Source: an uncultured Oscillibacter sp.
GTDB lineage: Bacteria; Bacillota; Clostridia; Oscillospirales; Oscillospiraceae
Direction: 5' to 3'
Length of the DNA: 48,010 nucleotides
Assembly (NCBI GenBank): GCA_900544105.1
Contig: UQUC01000007.1
Location: forward strand, 1 to 48,010
Below are positions 8,083-17,109 of the stretch, in pieces. Position 1 is the first letter of the stretch, and each line of letters starts with the position of its first letter. The position numbers and the translations under genes were made by a program. The notes beneath the pieces are model-generated. The model ran no database searches, was not told where the DNA came from, and saw only the letters and a list, made by a program, of their open reading frames with translations.

Positions 8083-8277
8083 GAAAACTCCTTGTTTACG
8101 GCCCGCGGGGCCTGAATTTTGCTGTCAGGCCAGTGGGTCCGACAGATGGAATGTACTCATCTTAACAGACCTTAAACGCCTTGTGCACCGGCATATTCTA
8201 CAAGAAGCGGGAACAAAAATTGGAAAAGAAAGACAAATCGAACAAAGGGTGTCTTTTCTTTTCGACACCCTCTTACC
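8083..8277. other. Gene-free divergent region between the TSUP gene and glgB
   Basis: No coding signal is convincing here. On the minus strand TGCACA-17-TAAGAT with TG extension (around 8155-8185) may drive the permease-racemase unit, but the match is weak. A GC palindrome lies at about 8098-8112. The plus-strand glgB promoter starts at 8278. Confidence 0.4.
8246..8271. repeat. Inverted repeat just upstream of the glg promoter
   Basis: AGGGTGTC (8246-8253), 10 bases, GACACCCT (8264-8271): perfect 8-base arms ending 6 bases before the -35 box. The placement suits an activator or repressor site for the glycogen operon. It has no U-tract on the plus strand that would make it a terminator. Confidence 0.5.
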
Positions 8278-8307
8278 TTGACGCTTTCGGCTATCCGGCG
8301 GTATAAT
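8278..8307 (+). promoter_or_regulatory. Sigma-A promoter of the glycogen operon
   Basis: TTGACG (8278-8283), 18-base spacer, perfect TATAAT (8302-8307). The leader to glgB is about 105 bases. No other promoter of this quality lies inside the operon. Confidence 0.85.
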
Positions 8308-8419
8308 ATAAATCAAAGTATGTCATCTGTAAAATGAATTGCGGCTGCCTTGACGTAATCGTTTTAAAATGCTACCCTCAATATGAGAAAAATAATATGG
8401 CAGCAGAAAGGAGAGACCC

Positions 8420-10339
8420 ATGGCAGATCAGACACAACTGTACCACAGCGGTAGCCTGACGGACGGCTGGAGGCTCTTCGGCGCACACCCTGCCACAGAG
8501 GGAGACGTCCACGGCTGGTGGTTCAACGTTTGGGCGCCTCATGCAAAGGCTGTTTCCGTAGTCGGAGATTTTAACGGCTGGGACCTGACCGTTGATCCAC
8601 TTACCCCAAAGGGCGAATTCTGGCAGGGATTCCTTCCGGACCTGCCGGTCTATACCAGTTATAAGTACGCTGTTACCGGCGAGGACGGAAAGGTGTACTA
8701 CAAGGCGGACCCCTATGGGTTCCATACAGAGACCCGCCCCGGCACCGCCAGCAAGCTCTATGACATTGAGCATTTTTCCTGGACGGATGAGGAGTTCCGC
8801 CGCAATAAGCAGCCTGTGTACCATCAGCCGTTGAATATTTATGAGGTCCATCTTGGCTCATGGCGGAAGCATGAAAACGGCGAGTTCCTGGATTACCGGG
8901 ATATGGCCCGGCAGCTGGCGGCTTATGTGAAGGAAATGGGCTACACCGCCGTGGAACTGTTGCCAGTGACGGAGCATCCTCTGGATGATTCCTGGGGCTA
9001 CCAGTGCACCGGATACTTTGCGCCCACCTCCCGGTTTGGTACGCCGGAGGATTTCATGTGGTTCGTGAACCACCTTCACGAAAACGGCATTCCGGTGATC
9101 CTGGACTGGGTCCCTGCTCACTTCTGCAAGGATGCGCAGGGCCTTTACGAATTTGACGGTACCTGCTGTTATGAATATGCCGACCCCCGGAAACGGGAAC
9201 ACGCCGGCTGGGGCACCCGGGTCTTTGACTACGGGCGGCCGGAGGTGGTGAGCTTCCTCCTCTCCTCTGCCCGGTTCTGGCTGGAAATGTACCATATCGA
9301 CGGCATCCGGGTGGACGCCGTGGCCTCCATGCTGTATCTGGATTACGGGCGGCAGGACGGCCAGTGGACCCCCAACATCCACGGCGGACGGGAAAACCTG
9401 GAAGCGGTGGAATTTCTCCGGAAGCTGAATACCATGGCCTTTGGGGTGGATCCCAACGTGCTGATGATCGCTGAGGAATCTACCGCCTGGCCTCTGGTGA
9501 CCAAGCCTGCCGACATCGGCGGACTTGGATTCAACCTGAAGTGGAACATGGGCTGGATGAACGACATGTGCCACTATCTGAAGCTGGATCCCTGGTTCCG
9601 GCAGGACCACCACCGGGATCTGACCTTCTCCATGATGTACGCGTTTTCCGAGAACTATGTCCTTCCCATCTCCCATGACGAGGTGGTCCACATGAAGGGC
9701 AGCGTGGTGGGGAAAATGCCCGGAGACTACGAAAACCAGCTCCGCTGCACCCGGGGCTTTTATGCGTACCTGCTGGCCCATCCCGGCAAGAAGCTGCTGT
9801 TTATGGGACCGGAGATCGGCCAGTGGCACGAATGGGACTCCAACGGTCAGTTGGACTGGTACTTATTGGAGCATGAGGAAAATCAGCAGCTCCATGCGTT
9901 CTTCAAGGCCGCCAACGCCTTCTACAAGGCGGAGAGCGCCCTGTGGGACATTGATTTTGACTGGCAGGGCTTTGAGTGGCTGGTACCGGATGACAATCAC
10001 AACAACGTGGTGGTGTTCCTCCGGCGGGATCAGGCGGGGAACGAGCTGCTGTGCGCGGTGAACTTCTCCCCCAACGATTATGAAAACTACCGGGTAGGCG
10101 TACCGCCCCGCAAGCGGTATGTCCCCGCCTTTACCACCGACGCGCCGGAATTCGGCGGCAGCGGGTTTGCGGATACGAAGCCGCTGACGGTAAAGGACAC
10201 GCCCTCCCACGGAAAAGAACAGTCTGTCACTCTCCGGCTCCCCGCGTTCGGGGCGGTATTCCTCCGGGGAGAGGGCAGCTTTACAAAGCGCGGTTCGGCA
10301 ACCAAGGTGAAAAAAGTGAAAAATAGGAAAAGGAGCTGA
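8420..10339 (+). CDS. glgB: 1,4-alpha-glucan branching enzyme GlgB
   Basis: GlgB cuts alpha-1,4 glucan and rejoins the piece by an alpha-1,6 bond, giving glycogen its branches. The 639-residue GH13 protein has an N-terminal CBM48-like domain (WWFNVWAPHAKAVSVVGDFNGWD, about 33-55), then the barrel with NIYEVHLGSWRK, the nucleophile Asp in DGIRVDAVASMLY (about 295-307), the acid Glu in LMIAEESTAWP, and PISHDEVVHMKGS. A C-terminal beta domain follows. It ends in a short basic tail (KRGSATKVKKVKNRKRS). The ATG at 8420 sits behind AAAGGAGAGACCC. It is the first gene of glgBCDAP; its stop overlaps the ribosome site of glgC. Confidence 0.95.
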   Translation: MADQTQLYHSGSLTDGWRLFGAHPATEGDVHGWWFNVWAPHAKAVSVVGDFNGWDLTVDPLTPKGEFWQGFLPDLPVYTSYKYAVTGEDGKVYYKADPYGFHTETRPGTASKLYDIEHFSWTDEEFRRNKQPVYHQPLNIYEVHLGSWRKHENGEFLDYRDMARQLAAYVKEMGYTAVELLPVTEHPLDDSWGYQCTGYFAPTSRFGTPEDFMWFVNHLHENGIPVILDWVPAHFCKDAQGLYEFDGTCCYEYADPRKREHAGWGTRVFDYGRPEVVSFLLSSARFWLEMYHIDGIRVDAVASMLYLDYGRQDGQWTPNIHGGRENLEAVEFLRKLNTMAFGVDPNVLMIAEESTAWPLVTKPADIGGLGFNLKWNMGWMNDMCHYLKLDPWFRQDHHRDLTFSMMYAFSENYVLPISHDEVVHMKGSVVGKMPGDYENQLRCTRGFYAYLLAHPGKKLLFMGPEIGQWHEWDSNGQLDWYLLEHEENQQLHAFFKAANAFYKAESALWDIDFDWQGFEWLVPDDNHNNVVVFLRRDQAGNELLCAVNFSPNDYENYRVGVPPRKRYVPAFTTDAPEFGGSGFADTKPLTVKDTPSHGKEQSVTLRLPAFGAVFLRGEGSFTKRGSATKVKKVKNRKRS

Positions 10340-10346
10340 TCCACCC

Positions 10347-11555
10347 ATGAAAAAAGAGTGTATCGCTATGCTGCTGGCTGGCGGACAGGGCAGCCGCCTG
10401 TATGTCCTCACCGGCGCCATGGCCAAGCCCGCCGTCCCCTTCGGCGGTAAATTCCGCATCATCGACTTTCCCCTGTCCAACTGCACCAACTCCGGCATTG
10501 ACACCGTCGGCGTCCTGACTCAGTACCGGCCCATGGAGCTGAACAGCTACATCGGCTCCGGCCAGCCCTGGGATCTGGACAGCAGCAGCGGCGGCGTTCA
10601 CATCCTGCCGCCCTATATGGGCAGCAAGGGCGGCACCTGGTACAAGGGCACCGCCAACGCCATCTATCAGAACATCGGTTTCATCGACCAGTATCAGCCG
10701 GAGTATGTGGTGATCCTCTCCGGTGACCACATCTATAAAATGGACTACTCAGAGATGCTCCGCCGTCACAGAGAGGCGGACGCCGCCTGCACCATTTCCG
10801 TTATGGAGGTCCCCTGGGAGGAGGCCAGCCGCTTTGGTATCATGTCGGTGGATGGGGAGGACATGATCACCGAGTTTGCCGAAAAACCCCATCAGCCCAA
10901 GAGCAATCTGGCATCCATGGGCATCTATGTGTTCTCCTGGAAAGCGCTGCGGCGCTATCTGACGGAGGATGAGGCGGATCCGGGTTCTGAAAATGACTTC
11001 GGCAAGAACATCATCCCCAAAATGCTGGCGGACGGCCAGCGGATGGCGGCTTTCCGCTTCCAGGGCTACTGGAAGGACGTAGGTACCCTCACCTCTCTCT
11101 GGGATGCCAACATGGATATGCTCTCTCCGGAATCCGGCCTGGACCTGTCTGACGAGTCCTGGCCCATCTTCGCCCGCAGCGTGGACGCGCCCCCCATTTA
11201 CATGGGCGGCGACAGCCGTGTGAGCCACAGTGCCATCAACCGGGGCTGTGACATTGAGGGCACCGTGGAAAATTCTGTGCTCTCCCCCAGAGTCACCGTG
11301 GAAAAAGGCGCCAAGGTCAGCTATTCCGTGCTCCTCCCCGGCGTTACGGTGGAGGCAGGCGCTGTGATCGAATACGCCATTATCGGCGAGGGCTGCCACA
11401 TCGGTAAGGACTGCCGGGTGGGTGGCGCGCCGGATTCCGCTCTCGATGGGAAATGGGATCTGACGGTGCTGGCCCCGGATTGCCAGTTGGAGGACGGCCG
11501 CGAGGTGGCCCCCGGCATCATGCTGGACCACCATGGTAAGGAGGTGCTGAAATGA
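10347..11555 (+). CDS. glgC: Glucose-1-phosphate adenylyltransferase, catalytic subunit GlgC
   Basis: GlgC makes ADP-glucose from glucose-1-phosphate and ATP, the committed step of glycogen synthesis. The 402-residue product has the nucleotidyltransferase signature AMLLAGGQGSRL, the AKPAVPFGGKFRIIDFPLSNC block, SGDHIYKMDY with the catalytic Asp, EFAEKPHQPKS for the sugar phosphate, and GYWKDVGT. A left-handed beta-helix with hexapeptide repeats (from about residue 290) makes up the C-terminal part. Its end overlaps glgD by 4 bases (ATGA), as expected for subunits of one hetero-oligomer. AAAAGGAG lies before the start, overlapping the glgB stop. Confidence 0.96.
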   Translation: MKKECIAMLLAGGQGSRLYVLTGAMAKPAVPFGGKFRIIDFPLSNCTNSGIDTVGVLTQYRPMELNSYIGSGQPWDLDSSSGGVHILPPYMGSKGGTWYKGTANAIYQNIGFIDQYQPEYVVILSGDHIYKMDYSEMLRRHREADAACTISVMEVPWEEASRFGIMSVDGEDMITEFAEKPHQPKSNLASMGIYVFSWKALRRYLTEDEADPGSENDFGKNIIPKMLADGQRMAAFRFQGYWKDVGTLTSLWDANMDMLSPESGLDLSDESWPIFARSVDAPPIYMGGDSRVSHSAINRGCDIEGTVENSVLSPRVTVEKGAKVSYSVLLPGVTVEAGAVIEYAIIGEGCHIGKDCRVGGAPDSALDGKWDLTVLAPDCQLEDGREVAPGIMLDHHGKEVLK

Positions 11556-12664
11556 ACCGGATGCATGGCATTATTTTCGCCTATGAACAGCGCGGAGAGC
11601 TGCGGGAGCTGACAGAGCGCCGTACCGCCGCGTCGATGCCCTTTGGAGGCCGGTACCGGGCGGTGGACTTTGTCCTGTCCAACCTGCTAAACGCAGGCGT
11701 TACCGATGTGGGTATGGTACTCCACGGCCGGTATCAGAGTATGCTGGATCATGTGGGCAGCGGCAAGGTGTGGGATATGTCCCGGAAGCGGGGCGGCCTG
11801 CATCTGCTGCCTCCCTTCAACTACCTTCACGAGTGGGGCGTGACCCCCTTCCGGGGCAAAATGGAAGCCCTGGCCGGCGTCCGGGACTACCTGAACGAGA
11901 TCCGGCAGGATTATGTGGTGCTGATGGAGGGCGACCTGGTGGCCAACCTCCCGCTGACGGATATTCTGGAGCAGCATATCCGCACCCACGCCGACATCAC
12001 CGCCGTCTGCGGAGATGACAGCTTCGCCACGGAAAACGGCACCTACTTTGAAAAGGACCCGGACGGACGCATCCGGGAGGTGCTGTTCAATATGCACCAG
12101 CCCAGAGGCTACCGGAGCCTGGACGTGTTCGTGATGTCCACGGACCTGCTGCGTTCTCTGGTGGACGAGTGCCAGGCCAGAGATCAGTACAGCTTCCGCC
12201 GGGATGTGTTGCAGGCCAAGCAGGATCTGCTGCATTTGCAGAGCTATACCTTCAGCGGCTTTGCCGCGCAGATCCGCTCCGTGCAGGAGTACTATGACCG
12301 CTCCATGCAGCTTTTGGATAAGGAGATCCGGGAGGACCTCTTTACGCCGGACCGACCCATTCGGGCCAAGGGCGCTGACAAGGCGTCCACGTACATCGGA
12401 CCTGACGGCGTGTGCCTGAACTCCCTGGTGGCTGAGGGCTGCCGCATTGAAGGCACCGTGGTGAACTCTATCCTCTTCCCCGGCGTCACTGTGGAAAAGG
12501 GCGCAAAGGTAGAGGGCTGCATCCTCTTCCGGGGCACCACTGTCCGAGAGGCGGCGCGGCTGTCCCATGTGATCACGGATAAGCATGTGGAGCTGCTGCC
12601 GGGCCGCACCATGGTGGGCCATACCGCATATCCCATTGTCATTGCCAAGGGCAGTGTGATCTGA
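11552..12664 (+). CDS. glgD: ADP-glucose pyrophosphorylase regulatory subunit GlgD
   Basis: GlgD is the non-catalytic partner that tunes GlgC in low-GC Gram-positives. The 370-residue protein keeps the fold (PFGGRYRAVDFVLSNLLNAG, hexapeptide repeats near the C-terminus) but has lost the catalytic signatures. The P-loop-like GGxGxRL is replaced by AYEQRGELRELTERR, and the metal site SGDH by EGDLVAN. That pattern of losses identifies it as GlgD and not as a second GlgC. Start codon ATG 11552 overlaps the glgC stop, so translation is coupled. Confidence 0.94.
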   Translation: MNRMHGIIFAYEQRGELRELTERRTAASMPFGGRYRAVDFVLSNLLNAGVTDVGMVLHGRYQSMLDHVGSGKVWDMSRKRGGLHLLPPFNYLHEWGVTPFRGKMEALAGVRDYLNEIRQDYVVLMEGDLVANLPLTDILEQHIRTHADITAVCGDDSFATENGTYFEKDPDGRIREVLFNMHQPRGYRSLDVFVMSTDLLRSLVDECQARDQYSFRRDVLQAKQDLLHLQSYTFSGFAAQIRSVQEYYDRSMQLLDKEIREDLFTPDRPIRAKGADKASTYIGPDGVCLNSLVAEGCRIEGTVVNSILFPGVTVEKGAKVEGCILFRGTTVREAARLSHVITDKHVELLPGRTMVGHTAYPIVIAKGSVI

Positions 12665-12731
12665 GCAAGACGACCTGACGGTTTTTCATAAGAGTTCCGG
12701 TCTTTCTTCTCAGGAAAGGAGTAACAATTAT

Positions 12732-14576
12732 ATGAAGATCCTATATGCGGCCAGCGAAGCCGTTCCCTTCTGTAAAACCGGCGGACTGGCAGACGTAGCC
12801 GGTTCCCTGCCTCCCGCTCTGGCGGAGCAAGGGGCCGAGACCGCCGTGATCCTGCCGCTGTACCGGCGGGTCAGAGAAAAATTTGCCGACCAGCTGACGT
12901 TCCTGTGCTACGATTATGTGGATCTGGCCTGGCGGCACACCTACTGCGGCCTGTTTTCCATGAAAAAGGATGGCGTGACCTGGTATTTCCTGGATAACGA
13001 GCAGTATTTTGACCGGCCTGAGCTCTACGGCTATGTAGATGACGGAGAGCGCTTCGGCTTCTTCTCCCGGGCCGTGGTGAAGATGCTGGATCATCTGGAG
13101 TTCTGGCCGGATGTGATCCACTGCAATGACTGGCAGACTGCCCTGATCCCCATTTACCTGAAGGATGACGGCGTCCGGGAGGACCGGTATCGCTCTATCC
13201 GGACGGTGCTGACTATCCACAACATCGAGTATCAGGGCCGCTATGACCCCTATTGCCTGGGCGACCTGTTCGGTCTGGACCGGGGCTGGGTGGATGACGG
13301 CACCCTGCTGCTGGACGGCGACCTGAATTTGCTGAAGGGCGCTATCCTCACCGCTGACGCGGTGAACGCCGTGTCCCCCACCTATGCGCAGGAGCTGAAG
13401 AATCCCTACTTTGCTCACCGGATGGAGGGCATTTTGACCCAGTGCGGCTATAAGCTGTCCGGCGTGCTCAACGGCATCGACATGAAGCTCTACGATCCTG
13501 CTGCTGACGGACGCATCACTGCCAACTATACGGCGGAGGATCTGTCCGGCAAGGCTGCGGATAAAACCGCTCTCCAAAATCTGATGGGTCTGAACGAGGA
13601 ACCCAACACCCCCATTATCGCCATGGTGAGCCGTCTGGTATCCCATAAGGGATTGGATCTTCTGCGGGAGGTCATGGGCGACATCATGGAGCTGCCTGCT
13701 CAATTTGTGGTGCTGGGCAGCGGCGATGCCGGATATGAGGAGTTTTTCCGCCGGACGGCGGAGCGGTATCCCGGCCGTATGGCTGTGCGTCTGGGGTATA
13801 ATGAGGCGCTGTCCATGGCTATCTACGCCGGTGCGGACCTGTTCCTGATGCCCTCCCGCAGCGAGCCTTGCGGTCTTTCCCAGATGATCTCCATGCGCTA
13901 CGGCACGGTGCCCATCGTCCGGGAGACCGGCGGGCTGAAGGACACCGTTCAGCCCTATGAGGCCTGGCGTGACGCCGGTACCGGCTTCACCTTTGCCAAC
14001 TACTCCAGCGCGGATATGCTCCATGTGATCCGGGAGGCGGTATATCTCTACAAGGATTATCCCGACGCCTTCGCCCGGCTGCGAGACCGGGCCATGGCAC
14101 AGGATTTCAGTTGGAATCGTAGCGCCGGGGACTACCTGCGGATCTACGGCGCCGTCACCGGCCTTTCCTGGGAAAAGTCTGCCCCGGAAGCGCCTGCCGC
14201 GGAGGTTGCCGCCCCTGTTGAGAAGCCGGTGATCGAGGTTCCTGCCGAGGAAGCTGTTGTTTCCGCTGCGGAGCCGGTCAGTGAGACTGCTGCAAAGCCT
14301 GCGGCCAAAAAGACGGCGCGGAAAACGGCTGCAAAGAAGCCTGCGGCCAAAAAGACAACAACGAGAAAGACCGCGGCCAAGGCCACGACCAAAAAGACGG
14401 CCGAAAAAGCTGTGGAAAAACCGACTGAAAAAGCAGCGGAGAAGCCCGTTGAGAAGCCGGCCGAAGAACCTGTTAAGAAAACTGCCGCGAAGACCACGGC
14501 GCCTGCGGACACCGCGGAAACCACGCAGCCTGTTCAACCCAAAAAGAAAGGAGCCGCTAAAAAAGCGGCAAAGTAA
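12732..14576 (+). CDS. glgA: Glycogen synthase GlgA (GT5) with a histone-H1-like C-terminal tail
   Basis: GlgA extends alpha-1,4 glucan using ADP-glucose. Residues 1 to about 478 are a normal GT5 synthase: KILYAASEAVPFCKTGGLADVAGSLPPAL binds ADP-glucose, VIHCNDWQTALIP and TIHNIEYQG follow, and the C-terminal Rossmann half has MVSRLVSHKGLDL and LMPSRSEPCGLSQMISMRYG. From about 479 to 614 there is an added tail: first Pro/Ala/Glu-rich, then Lys/Ala/Thr/Pro-rich with repeated AAKK, KKTA and EKP units, resembling histone H1 or HU tails. Ordinary GlgA ends near 480 residues. The tail uses ordinary codons for this genome and is followed directly by glgP, so it is not an obvious frameshift product. 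ATG 12732 follows AAAGGAG. Confidence 0.95.
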   Translation: MKILYAASEAVPFCKTGGLADVAGSLPPALAEQGAETAVILPLYRRVREKFADQLTFLCYDYVDLAWRHTYCGLFSMKKDGVTWYFLDNEQYFDRPELYGYVDDGERFGFFSRAVVKMLDHLEFWPDVIHCNDWQTALIPIYLKDDGVREDRYRSIRTVLTIHNIEYQGRYDPYCLGDLFGLDRGWVDDGTLLLDGDLNLLKGAILTADAVNAVSPTYAQELKNPYFAHRMEGILTQCGYKLSGVLNGIDMKLYDPAADGRITANYTAEDLSGKAADKTALQNLMGLNEEPNTPIIAMVSRLVSHKGLDLLREVMGDIMELPAQFVVLGSGDAGYEEFFRRTAERYPGRMAVRLGYNEALSMAIYAGADLFLMPSRSEPCGLSQMISMRYGTVPIVRETGGLKDTVQPYEAWRDAGTGFTFANYSSADMLHVIREAVYLYKDYPDAFARLRDRAMAQDFSWNRSAGDYLRIYGAVTGLSWEKSAPEAPAAEVAAPVEKPVIEVPAEEAVVSAAEPVSETAAKPAAKKTARKTAAKKPAAKKTTTRKTAAKATTKKTAEKAVEKPTEKAAEKPVEKPAEEPVKKTAAKTTAPADTAETTQPVQPKKKGAAKKAAK

Positions 14577-14582
14577 ACCCGT
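14547..14582 (+). promoter_or_regulatory. Hairpin-bridged ribosome site for glgP
   Basis: The only good Shine-Dalgarno (AAAGGAG, 14547-14553) lies inside the glgA tail, 29 bases before the glgP ATG, too far for normal use. Between them is a hairpin GCCGCT-AAAAA-AGCGGC (14553-14569). If folded, it shortens the effective spacing to about 13 bases. Coupling to glgA termination (6 bases upstream of the ATG) is the alternative. Confidence 0.4.
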
Positions 14583-16994
14583 ATGACCGTACCATTTACC
14601 ACGCAATCGTTACAAGACGCCCTGACCGCCAAGCTGGCCTTGAACTTCGGCACCGAGCCGGGGGAAGCCACGGATCAGGAGATGCTGAAAGCCTGCGCTC
14701 TGGTGCTGCGGGATGTGATGGCCCTCCGGGGCGTACAGACCGCCAAGGAGACGAAAAAAGAAGAGAAAAAGCAGGTCCACTATCTCTCACTGGAATTTCT
14801 CATGGGCCGGAGCCTGATGAAAAACGCTTACAATCTGGGCGTGCTGCCCGAATTGAAAGAGGCTCTGGGCAACCTGGGCTTCAAGTCCGGTGACCTGTTT
14901 GAGCTGGAACCGGACGCGGGTCTGGGCAACGGCGGCCTGGGCCGCCTGGCCGCCTGCTATCTGGATTCCATGACCACGCTGGACATCCCCGCTACCGGCT
15001 ACTCCATCTGCTATGAGCTGGGTATTTTCAAGCAGAAGATCGTGGAAGGTCAGCAGGTAGAGCTGCCTGACGACTGGAAGGGCGTTGGCTCCGCTTGGCT
15101 GCTGCCCAAGCCCGACGAGGCGCAGGCCGTCCACTTTGGCGGTACCCTCCGGGAATTCTGGCATGACGGCCATCTCCACATTGTCAACGAGAACTCCACC
15201 ACCGTGCTGGCCGTTCCCTGCGACATGGTGGTGGCGGGCTATGATACCGACCACGTCAACACGCTCCGGCTGTGGGACGCCCGGTCCACCCGCCCTGTGG
15301 ATATGGCCCTGTTTTCCCGGGGCGAATATCTGAAAGCCTCCGAGGACGAGGCCATGGCGGAGACCATCGCCAAGGTCCTCTACCCTGAGGATAACCACTA
15401 CGAGGGCAAGTCTCTGCGGCTGAAGCAGCAGTATTTCTTCGTTTCCGCCACGGTGCAGTCCATCGTCACCAAGCATCTGGAGACCTATGGCACCCTGAAG
15501 AACTTCCATGAGAAAAACATCATTCAGATCAATGACACCCATCCGGCTCTGGTGATCCCGGAGCTGATGCGGATCTTCATGGACGAGGCGGGCATGAACT
15601 GGGACGAGGCGTGGGACATCACCTCCCACTCCGTGGCCTATACCAACCACACGGTCCTTTCCGAGGCGCTGGAGCGCTGGCCTCAGCAGCTGGTGGAGAC
15701 CCTGCTGCCCCGCGTGTGGCAGATCATTCAGGAAATCGCCCGCCGCTGGCAGGAAAAGGTGGAGAATTTCTTCCACGATCCCTCCGTCACCGAAAAGATG
15801 GCTATTGTCTGGGGCGGCGAGGTACGGATGGCCAACCTGTGTATTGCGGGCGGCCTGTCCGTCAACGGCGTGTCCGGCCTCCATTCCGAGATCCTGAAAA
15901 AGGACGTATTCAAAAATTCCTATGCCATGGAGCCTTGGAAGTTTACCAATGTTACCAACGGCATCGATCATCGCCGCTGGCTCAGTGAGATCAATCCGGG
16001 TCTGGACAGCCTGGTACGGGATCTGGCCGGTGGAGACGACTACCTGCTCCATCCTCAGGCGCTGAAAAAGCTGGACGCCTATGCGGATGACGCGACTGTC
16101 CTCAAGCGTCTGGACGAGATCAAGTGGCAGAATAAGGTGAAGTTTGCCGACTACGCCCGGAAAGCCCAGGGCGTGACCCTGGACCCCAACGCCATTTTCG
16201 ACGTGCAGGTGAAGCGGCTCCACGAATATAAGCGTCAGCTGCTGAACGTATTGCACATCATCACCCTGTATCAGCAGTTGCAGGACGATCCCAACTGCAT
16301 CACCCGGCCCCACACCTTCCTGTTCGGCGCCAAGGCTGCGCCGGGTTACGCTGTGGCCAAGCGGATCATCCACCTCATCAACTCTCTGGCGGATGATATT
16401 TCCCATGATCCCCGCTGCCGGGGCAAGTTGCAGGTGGTGTTCCTGGAGAACTACCGGGTGTCTCTGGCCGAGCATCTGATGCCCGCCAGCGAGGTCTCTC
16501 AGCAGATCTCCACTGCCGGCAAGGAGGCCAGCGGCACCGGCAACATGAAGTTCATGATGAACGGCGCCCTCACCGTGGGTACCCTGGACGGCGCCAACGT
16601 GGAGATGCACGATGTGCTGGGCGATGAGAACATGTTCCTCTTTGGCCTCCATGCAGACCAGGCTGATACACTGAAACGGGAGGGCTATGTGCCCCAGCGC
16701 TATATCAGCCACGATCCCCAAATGGAGCGGTGCCTGAATGCCCTGCGGAAGGGCTTCCGGGACGGCGTCAGCTACGAGGACCTCTACCAGCGGCTCATCA
16801 GCCAGGACGAGTATCTCCTGCTGGCGGACTACCGGGCCTATTGCGACGCCGAGCGCCGCATGGCGGAGACCTACGAAAACCGGGAGGCCTGGAACCGCAT
16901 GAGCCTCCACAACATCGCCCGCAGCGGCATCTTTGCTGCCGACCGGGCCGTGGCGGAATATGCCGACAACATCTGGAACGTCCCCCACAGATAA
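14583..16994 (+). CDS. glgP: Glycogen/alpha-glucan phosphorylase GlgP
   Basis: GlgP releases glucose-1-phosphate from glycogen ends with inorganic phosphate, using pyridoxal phosphate. The 803 residues match the usual length. Visible marks: HYLSLEFLMGRSL near 62, EPDAGLGNGGLGRLAACYLDS (about 114-134), QINDTHPALVIPELMRI, the MAIVWGGEVRMANLCIAG block, FDVQVKRLHEYKRQLLN, and the PLP-lysine motif EASGTGNMKFMMNGALTVGTLDGANVEM (about 645-672). It closes the operon, pairing synthesis and breakdown of glycogen in one transcript. GlgX, pullulanase and MalQ are not in this window. Start choice: ATG 14583 is the first start after the glgA stop. Confidence 0.96.
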   Translation: MTVPFTTQSLQDALTAKLALNFGTEPGEATDQEMLKACALVLRDVMALRGVQTAKETKKEEKKQVHYLSLEFLMGRSLMKNAYNLGVLPELKEALGNLGFKSGDLFELEPDAGLGNGGLGRLAACYLDSMTTLDIPATGYSICYELGIFKQKIVEGQQVELPDDWKGVGSAWLLPKPDEAQAVHFGGTLREFWHDGHLHIVNENSTTVLAVPCDMVVAGYDTDHVNTLRLWDARSTRPVDMALFSRGEYLKASEDEAMAETIAKVLYPEDNHYEGKSLRLKQQYFFVSATVQSIVTKHLETYGTLKNFHEKNIIQINDTHPALVIPELMRIFMDEAGMNWDEAWDITSHSVAYTNHTVLSEALERWPQQLVETLLPRVWQIIQEIARRWQEKVENFFHDPSVTEKMAIVWGGEVRMANLCIAGGLSVNGVSGLHSEILKKDVFKNSYAMEPWKFTNVTNGIDHRRWLSEINPGLDSLVRDLAGGDDYLLHPQALKKLDAYADDATVLKRLDEIKWQNKVKFADYARKAQGVTLDPNAIFDVQVKRLHEYKRQLLNVLHIITLYQQLQDDPNCITRPHTFLFGAKAAPGYAVAKRIIHLINSLADDISHDPRCRGKLQVVFLENYRVSLAEHLMPASEVSQQISTAGKEASGTGNMKFMMNGALTVGTLDGANVEMHDVLGDENMFLFGLHADQADTLKREGYVPQRYISHDPQMERCLNALRKGFRDGVSYEDLYQRLISQDEYLLLADYRAYCDAERRMAETYENREAWNRMSLHNIARSGIFAADRAVAEYADNIWNVPHR

Positions 16995-17010
16995 TCTGAT
17001 TTGATCCACT

Positions 17011-17047
17011 ATCAGCGCCGTCCTTTTGGGCGGCGCTGATATTTTTT
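17011..17047 (+). terminator. Terminator of the glycogen operon
   Basis: Stem ATCAGCGCCGTCC / GGGCGGCGCTGAT (17011-17040; one G-U pair), 4-base loop, then ATTTTTT. Confidence 0.92.
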
Positions 17048-17080
17048 CCCCTTCTGCCTTTGGATCGTCCGCGCAGGAGA

Positions 17081-17108
17081 AGGTATTTAGATAAATTTCT
17101 AAATACCT
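17081..17108. promoter_or_regulatory. Operator 1 of sdpRI
   Basis: A perfect inverted repeat, arms AGGTATTTAGA (17081-17091) and TCTAAATACCT (17098-17108) around TAAATT. It abuts the -35 box. The TATTTAGA/TCTAAATA core recurs in operator 2. Confidence 0.75.
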
Positions 17109-17109
17109 G

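Noticed and set aside
14257..14586. Arg/Lys-rich frame overlapping the GlgA tail
   Set aside because: It is the +1 frame of the Lys/Ala repeat, with no start signal; its basic look comes from the repeat in the DNA.
14787..17009. 740-codon frame antisense to glgP
   Set aside because: A shadow of a GC-rich gene with strong codon bias; no start signal or domain, and the sense strand is a certain GlgP.
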